A DNA stretch of 64,000 nucleotides, from positions 62,001 through 126,000 of the forward strand of contig NW_026111747.1 of the NCBI RefSeq assembly GCF_024679095.1. Direction: 5' to 3'. The DNA is from Eriocheir sinensis (Eukaryota > Arthropoda > Malacostraca > Decapoda > Varunidae). Positions 48,071-64,000 of the stretch are shown piece by piece. A model generated the notes under the pieces. The model saw nothing but the letters and a program-made list of their open reading frames with translations, did no database searches and was not told the DNA's origin. The position numbers and the translations under genes were made by a program. Within the stretch, counting starts at the first letter, position 1. Each line of letters starts with the position of its first letter.

Positions 48071-48312
48071 TATATATTTTCATCCAAAATTACATTATTT
48101 TATTGTTATTTTCTTAATTTAACTCGATACGAATTTAGATTATTTCATAGGTATTTTGTATACATATTTTTATACTCATTTACATTATCTAATGTGTGTT
48201 TTGTATATATTTTTTTATGCAAACTAATTTTATGTACATATATTTTTATAGAAACTTAAAACGTTATTTTATGTGTATTTTGTATATGTTTTCTCATACA
48301 AATTTACATTAT
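47400..48312 (+). repeat. 45-bp satellite block, plus polarity
   Basis: Closely related to 1,200-2,000 in direct orientation, to 56,205-56,850 in direct orientation, and to 40,780-41,575 inverted: four copies of the same block and entry joint. It ends at ACAAATTTACATTATACAAAATACACAT. Confidence 0.83.
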
Positions 48313-51300
48313 ACAAAATACACATAAAATTAGGAAAATATTTTTTTAAATACATATACAAAATACACTTAAAATAATGTAAATTTGAATGAAATTATAT
48401 AAACAAATACACTTAAAGTAACGTTAATTTGTATAAAATATATATAAAAAATACACATTAAATAATGAAAATATGTATAAAAAAATATATACAAAACACA
48501 AATAGTATAATATAAAATCGTATCAAAATATATACACAGAATATTAATAAAATAATGTACATTTGTATGAAAACTAAGATGCAAAATACCATTAAAATAT
48601 CGCATTTTTTATAAAATTATATATACCAAAATACACATAAAATATTTGAATTTGTATCAAAATAAATATACAAAATGCAAATACAATAATGTAAATTTGT
48701 ATTGAAATAGATATGCAAAATACATATAAAACAATGTAAATTTGTTTCAAAATATATATTCGAATACACATAAAATAACGTAGATTTCTATAAATATATA
48801 TATACAAAATACAAATAAAATTAAGTAAATACGAATCAAAAATGTATACAAAATACACATAAAATAATGTAAATTCGTATAAATATAAATAAACAAAATA
48901 CCAATAAGAGAGTGTGTATTTGTATAAATATAAATATACAAAATGCACATAAAATAACGTAAATTTGTATAAAACTATATACAAAAATACACAGAAGTAA
49001 TTAAATTTGTATGAAAATAGATATACAAAATACACACAAAATAAGCTAAATTTGAATTGAAATATATATACAAAATACATAAAATAAAGTAAATTCGTTT
49101 CAAAATATTTTTATCAAATACACATATAATAACGTAAATTTGTAAAAAAATATATAAACAAAATACACATTAAGTTGTAAATACGTATAAAAAAAATATT
49201 TACAAAATACACAAATAATCAAGTCATTCGTATCAAAATAAATAAACAAAATTGCAATAAAATAATGTAAATTTGTATGAGAAAACATATACAAATAACG
49301 CAAATTTCTATAAAAATATATGTACAAAAATGCACATATAATAAAGAAAATTTGCAAAAAAATATATATACAAAACACACACTAAATAATGTAAATGCGT
49401 CCATAAAATAACCTAAATTTGTACAAAACTATATACAAAATACACAAAAATAATTTAAATTTGTTAGAAAAGAAATATACAAAATACACATAAAATTAGG
49501 TAAATTTGTATTGAAATACATATACAAAATACACATCAAATAATGTAAATTTGAATGAAAATATATAAACAAATACACTTAAAATAACGTAAATTTGTAT
49601 TAAATATATATGCAAGATACACATTAAATAATGTAAATGTGTATAAAAAATATATACAAAAATCAAATAGAATAATGTAAAATCGTATCAAAATAAATAC
49701 ACAGAATATCAATAAAATAATGTAAATTTGTATGAAAATAAAGATGCAAAATTCCCATAAAATAACGCATTTTTTATAAAAATATATATACCAAAATACA
49801 CATAAAATATTTAAATTTGTATTGAAATAAATATACAAAATGCATATACAGTAAGGTAAATTTGTATTGAAAGAGATATTCAAAAATACATATAAAACAA
49901 TGTAAATTTGTTTCAAAATATATATACGAATACACATAAAATAAAGTAGATTTCTATAGAAATATATATACAAAATACATATGAAATTATGTAAATACGT
50001 ATAAAAATATATATACAAAATACATATCAAATAATGTAAATTCGTGTCAAAATAAATAAACAAAATATCATGAAAAGAATGTGTATTTGTATGAAAATAG
50101 ATAATAGATAATAAATTTGTATAAAATATATATGCAAGATATACATTAAAAAATGTAAATATGTATAAAAAAGTATATACAAAAAACAAATACAATAATG
50201 TAACATCGTATCAAAATAAATACACCGAATATTAATAAAATAATGTAAATTTGTATGAAAATAAAGATACAAAATTCCCATAAAATAGCGCATTTCTTAT
50301 GAAAAAATATATTCCAAATACACATAAAATATTTAAATTTGCATTGAAATAAAAACACAAAATGCACATACAATGAGGTAAATTTGTATTGAAAGACAAA
50401 TACAAATATACATATAAATGCAAATTTATATGTGTATATATATTAATACAAATAAAATTATGTATATTTCTATCAAAATATATACAAAATACTCAATAAA
50501 ATAATTTAAATTTGTATGAAAATAGATATACAAAATACACATAAAATAATGCAAATTTTTTAAATACATATACAAAATATACATAAAATAATGTAAATTT
50601 GTATGAAAATTAAAATACAAAATGCACATAAAATAAAGTAAGTTTGTATTGAAAAAAACGCAAAATATATACAAATTTACATTATTTAAATTTGTGTATT
50701 TATATTGATATACAAAATGCATATACAATAATCTAAATTTGTATTGAAAAAAACGCAAAATACACATAAAACAGTGTAAATTTGTTTCAAAATATATATA
50801 CGAATACACATAAAATAACGTAGATTTCTATTGAATATATATACAAAATACACATCAAATGATGTAAATACGTATAAAATATATATATAAAATACATTAA
50901 ATAATGTAAATTTGTCAAAATAAATAAACAAAATATCAATAAAAGAATGTGTATTTGTATGAAAATAGATATAAAATACACATCAATAACCTAAATTTGT
51001 ATCAAACTATATACAAAAATACAAAAAAATATTTAAATTTTGTATGAAAATAAATATACAAAATACACATAAAATTAGGTAAATTTGTATTGAAATACAT
51101 ATACAAAATACACATAAAATAATGTAAATTTGAATGAAAAGATATAAACAAATACACTTAAAATAACGTAAATTTGTATAAAAAAAATATATAAAACACA
51201 AATAGAATAATGTAAAATCGTATCAAAATAAATACACAGAATATTAATAAAATAATGTAAATTTGTATGAAAATAAAGAGGCAAAATACCCATAAAATAA

Positions 51301-51437
51301 CGCATTTTTTTTATAAAAATATATATACCAAAATGCAAATAAAAAATTTAAATTTGTAATAAAATAAATATACAAAATGCATATACAATGAAGTAGATTT
51401 GTATTGAAATAGATATGCAAAATACATATAAAACAAT
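48313..51437 (-). repeat. 45-bp satellite block, minus polarity, partly disordered
   Basis: The first kilobase (48,360-49,300) is a direct relative of 39,860-40,830 (offset about 8.5 kb). The stretch 50,390-50,720 is the least regular satellite in the window: short fragments, ATGTGTATATATATTAATAC near 50,430, and a roughly 30-bp plus-orientation scrap TTTACATTATTTAAATTTGT at 50,676-50,695. No gene or insert is recognisable there. Confidence 0.8.
48715..50330. repeat. Right arm of second inverted repeat
   Basis: Inverted relative of 42,280-43,875, separated from it by about 4.8 kb. The paired segments read in the same frame with the same unusual order (an H-S-F-H-D-I-L-F type monomer, then an R-I-Y-I-L-K-Q type) on opposite strands, with several indels. 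Confidence 0.7.
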
Positions 51438-51439
51438 GT

Positions 51440-51935
51440 AAATTATTTTATTGATATTCTGTGTATTTATTTTGATACGATTTTACATTATTCTATTTGT
51501 TTTTTGTATATATTTTTTATACGCATTTACATTATTTAATGTGTATCTTGCATATATATTTTATACAAATTTACGTTATTTTAAGTGTATTTGTTTATAT
51601 ATTTCCATTCAAATTTTCATTATTTTATGTGTATTTTGTATATGTCTTTCAATACAAATTTACCTAATTTTATGTGTATTTTGTATATTTCTTCATACAA
51701 ATTTTAATTTTGTGTATTTTGTATATAGTTTTATACAAATTTAGGTTATTTTATGTACGCATTTACATTATTTAATATGTGTTTTGTATATATATTTTAA
51801 TACAAATTTACTTTATTTAATGTGAATTTTGTTTTAATATTTTTTAAAAATTTGCGTTATTTTATGTGTATTTGCATATATTTATACAAATTTACATTAT
51901 TTTATTGCTATTTTATTTATTTATTTTTATACGAA
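51440..51935 (+). repeat. Short satellite block, plus polarity
   Basis: About eleven monomers, entered at ATGTAAATTATTTTATTGAT and left at TTTATACGAATGAAAATAGA. It contains the GTACGCATTTAC joint (51,756-51,767), also found at 43,181 and in reverse at 49,391 and 53,034. Confidence 0.82.
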
Positions 51936-51936
51936 T

Positions 51937-56850
<4,914 letters not shown>

Positions 56851-56853
56851 GTG

Positions 56854-58300
<1,447 letters not shown>

Positions 58301-58304
58301 CATA

Positions 58305-59352
58305 ATTTTTCATTACAAATTTACCTTATTATATACGCACTTTGCATATTAATTTTAATACAAATTTAGTTATTCCATGTGTAATTTTGGATCTGTATTT
58401 TTATAAACATATGCTTTATTTTTTGGGTATTTTGCATCTTTATTTTCATACAAATTTACATTATTTTATTGATATTCTGCTCATTCATTTTGATACGAAT
58501 TGACATTATTCTATGTGTATTTTGTATATATTTTTCATACAAATTTACGTTATTTTATGTGTATTTGTTTATATATTTTGACACAAATTTACAATATTTT
58601 ATGGGTATTTTGTATATATATTTCAAAAGAAATTTACCTAGATTTATGTGTATTTTGTATATCTATTTTCATACAAACTCAAATTATTTCTATGTTTTTT
58701 TGTATATATTTTAATACAAATTTTAGTTATGTGAATTTTGTAAATTTATTTTCTTTCAAATATATATTATTTTATTGGTGTTTTGTTGATTTATATTGAT
58801 ACGAATTTACATTATTTTATATGTACTTTGTATATATTTTTTTATACCCTTTTACATTATTTAATATTTATTTTGAATATATATTTTTATACAAATTCAT
58901 GGTATTTTATGTGTATTTGTATATATATTTTAATATAAATTTACATTATTTTATGTGTATTTTGAACATATATTTTTTTACAAATCTACCTTATTTTATG
59001 TTTATTTTGTATGTGTATTTTGTATATTTATATCTATCCAAATTCACATTCTTTTATTGGTATTTTGTTTATTTATTTTAATTCAAATTTACATTATTTT
59101 ATGTGTATTTTGTATACATTTTTTTATACGTATTTATTTAATTTTAAGTGTATTTTGTATATATATTTTTATAGAAATCTACGTTTTCTTATTTGTATTC
59201 GTATATATATTTTGAAACAAATTTACATTGTTTTATATGTATTTTTGCATATCTCTTTCAATACAAATTTACCTTATTGTATGTGTATTTTGTATATTTA
59301 TTTCAATGCAAATTTAAATATTTTATGTGTATTTTGGTATATATATTTTTAT
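58305..59352 (+). repeat. 45-bp satellite block, plus polarity
   Basis: Second half of the 2.32-kb inverted dimer. Characteristic monomers are TTCTGCTCATTCATTTTGAT (58,475) and AATTCATGGTATTTTATGTG (58,895). It ends in TTTTTATAAGATTACGAAAA (59,347-59,366). Confidence 0.85.
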
Positions 59353-59354
59353 AA

Positions 59355-60610
59355 GATTACGAAAATTTGAATAAAAATATATACAAAAAAACAAAAAAAT
59401 AAATTTCAATTTGTATGAAAATAGATATTCAAAATACACATATAATTAGTTAAATTTGTATTTAAATACATGTACAAAATACATATAAAATAATGTAAAT
59501 TTGTATGAAATGAAAGCAAATTCACATAAAATTCGCGTCAAAATAAATAAACAAAATATCAATAAAAGAATGTGTATTTGTATGAAAATAGATATACAAA
59601 ATACACCTAAAATAACCTAAATTTGTATCAAACTATATACAAAAATACACAAAAATATTTTAAATTTGTATGAAAATAAATATACAAAATACACATTAAA
59701 TTAGGTAAATTTGTATTGAAATACATACACAAAATACACATAAAATAATGTAAATTTGAATGAAAATACATAAACAAATACACTTAAAATAACGTAAATT
59801 TGTATAAAAAAATATGTACAAAACACATTAGAATAATGTAAAATCGTATCAAGATAAATACACAGAATATTAATAAAATAATGTAAATTTGTATGAAAAT
59901 AAAGAAGCAAAATACCCATAAAATAACGCATTTTTTTATTTATAAAAATATATATACCAAAATACACATCAAAAAATTAAATTTGTATTAAATTAAATAT
60001 ACAAAAAACACATACAATAAGGTAAATTTGTATTGAAATAGATATGCAAAATACATATAAAACAATGTAAATTTGTTTAAAAATATATACACGAATACAC
60101 ATAAAATAACGTGGATTTCTATAAAAATATATATACAAAATATACATAAAATGAAGTAAATACGTATAAAAAAATGTATACAAAAAACACATAAAATAAT
60201 GTAAATTCGTATCAAAATAAATAAACAAAATACCAATAAAAGAATATGTATTTGTATAAATATAAATATACAAAATACACATAAAATAACGTAAATTTAT
60301 ATAAAACTATATACAAAAATACACAGAAGTAATTAAATTTGTATGAAAATATGTACAAAATACACACAAAATAAGCTAAATTTGAATTGAAATATATATA
60401 CAAAATACATGAAATAAAGTAAATTTGTATCAAAATATTTATACAAATACACATATAATAACATAAATTTGTATGAAAATATATAAACAAAATACACATT
60501 AAATAATGTAAATACGTATAAAAAATATGTACAAAATCATGTAATTCGTATCAAAATAAATAAACAAAATACCAATAAAATAATATAAATTTGTATGAGT
60601 AAACGTGTAA
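59355..60610 (-). repeat. 45-bp satellite block, minus polarity
   Basis: Contains the dimer boundary near 59,530 (AAATTCACATAAAATTCGCG), where AAATTCACATAAAATT joins the GCGTCAAAATAAATAAAC monomer. It ends at GAGTAAACGTGTAAGTTGCA (60,597-60,616). Confidence 0.85.
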
Positions 60611-60611
60611 G

Positions 60612-61245
60612 TTGCATATTTCTTCAATACAAATTTACCTTATTATATACGCTTTTTTTTATATTAATTTTAATACAAATTTAATTATTCGATGTGTATT
60701 TTTGTATCTGTATTTGTATACATATTTTTATACGCTTTTACATTATTTAATATTTATTTTGAATATATATTTTTATACAAATTCATGGTATTTTATGTGT
60801 ATTTGTATATATATTTTTATATAAATTTACATTATCTTATGTGTATTTTGTACATATATTTTTTTACAAGTCTACCTTATTTTATGTTTATTTTTGTATG
60901 TGTATTTTGTATATTTATATATATCCAAATACACATTCTTTTATTGGTATTTTGTTTATTTATTTTAATTCGAATTTACATTATTTTATGTGTATTGTGT
61001 ATACATTTTTTTATACGTATTTACTTAATTTTATGTGTATTTTGTATATATATTTTTATAGAAATCTACGTTTTTTTATTTGTATTCGTATATATATTTT
61101 GAAACAAATTTACATTGTTTTATATGTATTTTTGCATATCTCTTTCAATACAAATTTACCTTATTTTAAGTGCATTTTGTATATTTATTTCAATGCAAAT
61201 TTAAATGTTTTATGTGAATTTTGGTATATATATTTTTATAAGATT
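60612..61245 (+). repeat. 45-bp satellite block, plus polarity, internally deleted
   Basis: Shortened version of 58,305-59,352. A deletion of about 430 bp (nine to ten monomers) joins TGTATTTTTGTATCTGTATT to TGTATACATATTTTTATACG. It keeps the terminal TTTTTATAAGATTACGAATA joint. Confidence 0.85.
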
Positions 61246-61247
61246 AC

Positions 61248-62513
61248 GAATATTGGAATAAAAATATATACAAAAAAACAAAAAAATAAATTTCAATTTG
61301 TATTAAAATAGATATACAAAATACACATAGAATTAGTTAAATTTGTATTTAAATACATGTACAAAATACACATAAAATAATGTAAATTTGTATGAAATGA
61401 AAAAATTTTTACATAAAAATCGCGACAAAATAAATAAACAAAATATCAATAAAAGAATGTGTATTTGTATGAAAATAGATATACAAAATACACATAAAAT
61501 AACCTAAATTTGTATGAAACTATATACAAAAAAATACAAAAATATTTTAAATTTGTATGAAAATAAATATACAAAATACACATAAAATTAGGTAAATTTG
61601 TAATGAAATACATACAAAAAATACACATAAAATAGTGTAAATTTGAATGAAAATATATAAACAAATACACTTAAAATAACGTAAATTTGTATAAAAAAAT
61701 ATGTACCAAACACAAATAAAATAATGTAAAATCGTATCAAAATAAATACACAGAATATTAATAAAATAACGTAAATTTGTATGAAAATAAAGAAGCAAAA
61801 TACCCATAAAATAACGCATTTTTTTTATTTATAAAAATATTTATACCAAAATACATATCAAAAAATTAAATTTGTATTAAAATAAATATACAAAAAACAC
61901 ATACAATAAGGTAAATTTGTATTGAAATAAATATGCAAAATACATATAAAACAATGTAAATTTGTTTCAAAATATATATACGAATACACATAAAATAACG
62001 TAGATTTCTATAAAAATATATATACAAAATACACATAAAATGAAGTAAATACGTATAAAAAAATGTGTACAAAATACACATAAAATAATGTAAATTCGTA
62101 TCAAAATAAATAAACAAAATACCAATAAAAGAATGTGTATTTGTATAAATATAAATATACAAAATACACATAAAATAACGTAAATTTATCTAAAACTATA
62201 TACAAAAATACACAGAAGTAATTAAATTTGTATGAAAATATATACAAAATACACACAAGATAAGCTAAATTTGAATTGAAATATATATACAAATACATGA
62301 AATAAAGTAAATTTGTATCAAAATACCTATACAAATACACATATAATAACGTAAATTTGTATGAAAATATATAAACAAAATACACATTAAATAATGTAAA
62401 TACGTATAAAAAATATGTACAAAATACACATATAATCGTGTAATTCGTATCAAAATAAATAAACAAAATACCAATAAAATAACATAAATTTGTATGAGTA
62501 ATCGTGTATGTTG
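61248..62513 (-). repeat. 45-bp satellite block, minus polarity
   Basis: From 61,421 it is the start of the second 4,213-bp unit, nearly identical to 57,208-58,300. The dimer boundary reads AAAATCGCGACAAAATAAAT here instead of AAATTCGCGTCAAAATAAAT. The joint at 62,495-62,514 reads GAGTAATCGTGTATGTTGCA. Confidence 0.85.
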
Positions 62514-62514
62514 C

Positions 62515-63570
62515 ATAATTTTTCAATACAAATTTACCTTATTATATACGCACTTTGCATATTAATTTTAATACAAATTTAGTTATTCGATGTGTATTTT
62601 TGTATCTGTATTTTTATAAACATATGCTTTATTTTTTGGGTATTTTGCATCTTTATTTTCATACAAATTTACATTATTTTATTGATATTCTGCTCATTCA
62701 TTTTGATACGAATTGACATTATTCTATGTGTATTTTGTATATATTTTTCATACAAATTTACGTTATTTTATGTGTATTTGTTTATATATTTTGACACAAA
62801 TTTACAATATTTTATGGGTATTTTGTATATATATTTCAAAAGAAATTTACCTAGATTTATGTGTATTTTGTATATCTATTTTCATACAAACTCAAATTAT
62901 TTCTATGTATTTTTGTATATATTTTAATACAAATTTTAGTTATGTGAATTTTGTAAATTTATTTTCTTTCAAATATATATTATTTTATTGGTGTTTTGTT
63001 GATTTATATTGATACGAATTTGCATTATTTTATATGTACTTTGTATATATATTTTTATACCCTTTTACATTATTTAATATTTATTTTGAATATATATTTT
63101 TATACAAATTCATGGTATTTTATGTGTATTTGTATATATATTTTAATATAAATTTACATTATTTTATGTGTATTTTGTACATATATTTTTTTACAAATCT
63201 ACCTTATTTTATGTTTATTTTGTATGTGTATTTTGTATATTTATATCTATCCAAATACACATTCTTTTATTGGTATTTTGTTTATTTATTTTAATTCGAA
63301 TTTACATTATTTTATGTGTATTTTGTATACATTTTTTTATACGTATTTATTTAATTTTAAGTGTATTTTGTATATATATTTTTATAGAAATCTACGTTTT
63401 TTTTATTTGTATTCGTATATATATTTTGAAACAAATTTACATTGTTTTATATGTATTTTTGCATATCTCTTTCAATACAAATTTACCTTATTGTATGTGC
63501 ATTTTGTATATTTATTTCAATGCAAATTTAAATATTTTATGTGTATTTTGGTATATATATTTTTATAAGA
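62515..63570 (+). repeat. 45-bp satellite block, plus polarity
   Basis: Near-identical copy of 58,305-59,352, including TTCTGCTCATTCATTTTGAT (62,688) and TTCATGGTATTTTATGTGTA (63,110). Confidence 0.85.
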
Positions 63571-63571
63571 T

Positions 63572-64000
63572 TACGAAAATTTGAATAAAAATATATACAA
63601 AAAACAAAAAAATAAATTTCAATTTGTATGAAAATAGATATTCAAAATACACATATAATTAGTTAAATTTGTATTTAAATACATGTACAAAATACATATA
63701 AAATAATGTAAATTTGTATGAAATGAAAGCAAATTCACATAAAATTCGCGTCAAAATAAATAAACAAAATATCAATAAAAGAATGTGTATTTGTATGAAA
63801 ATAGATATACAAAATACACCTAAAATAACCTAAATTTGTATCAAACTATATACAAAAATACACAAAAATATTTTAAATTTGTATGAAAATAAATATACAA
63901 AATACACATTAACTTAGGTAAATTTGTATTGAAATACATACACAAAATACATATAAAATAATGTAAATTTGAATGAAAATACATAAACAAATACACTTAA
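63572..64000 (-). repeat. 45-bp satellite block, minus polarity (to window end)
   Basis: Copy of 59,355-59,787. Nothing other than satellite is visible up to the edge. Confidence 0.85.

Larger units (their letters stand above)
61421..64000. repeat. 4,213-bp tandem unit, copy 2 (cut by window end)
   Basis: Matches 57,208-59,787 with few differences. The next internal dimer boundary is at 63,743 (AAATTCACATAAAATTCGCG), so the array probably continues beyond the window. Confidence 0.87.

Overview
This window is almost entirely one extremely AT-rich satellite, interrupted by a single recognisable protein-coding region: a 5'-truncated Penelope-like retroelement (PLE) on the minus strand at about 20,532-22,386. 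PLEs with a GIY-YIG endonuclease are typical of animal genomes. Together with the long TA microsatellites this suggests an invertebrate nuclear chromosome, in a heterochromatic or satellite-rich region. An arthropod, perhaps a crustacean, is a low-confidence guess. I see no host gene, tRNA, rRNA or CRISPR array.

The satellite monomer is about 45 bp. Its T-rich strand contains the core TTATTTTATGTGTATTTTGT, followed by a TATATATA-T5 segment and ending in ATACAAATTTAC. Because 45 is a multiple of three and the T-rich strand lacks stops in more than one frame, the DNA is full of meaningless open frames with a 15-residue period. Variant monomers follow each other in a recurrent order, giving a higher-order repeat (HOR) of about 14-16 monomers (roughly 0.62-0.72 kb). 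Blocks of monomers change orientation about thirty times. Below, the strand of a block is the strand on which the monomer is T-rich.

At the largest scale, about 960-19,740 and 22,387-41,815 are nearly identical inverted copies of each other. They form a palindrome with arms of about 19 kb around a 2.65-kb spacer. The spacer holds 0.6 kb of satellite, a TA array, and the PLE. The right arm starts exactly where the PLE is truncated, so the palindrome breakpoint lies inside the PLE. Every orientation switch and TA array in one arm has a mirror partner in the other. Differences are a roughly 0.71-kb indel (one HOR), one- to three-monomer indels and TA-tract lengths.

From 41.8 kb onward the same satellite is rearranged differently. 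There is a smaller, more diverged inverted repeat (42.3-43.9 kb against 48.7-50.3 kb), a direct duplication offset by about 8.69 kb (44.4-48.1 kb against 53.1-56.85 kb), and a tandem duplication with a 4,213-bp period from 57.2 kb to the window end.

The PLE keeps the RT catalytic motifs, the GIY-YIG domain and, past its stop codon, a foldable type I hammerhead ribozyme and a TATA/initiator pair. The best candidate for something undescribed is the satellite system itself: HOR organisation, repeated block inversions, recent large palindrome formation and birth of TA microsatellites from the monomer core. The main caution is that an assembly or read chimera could also produce the big palindrome.
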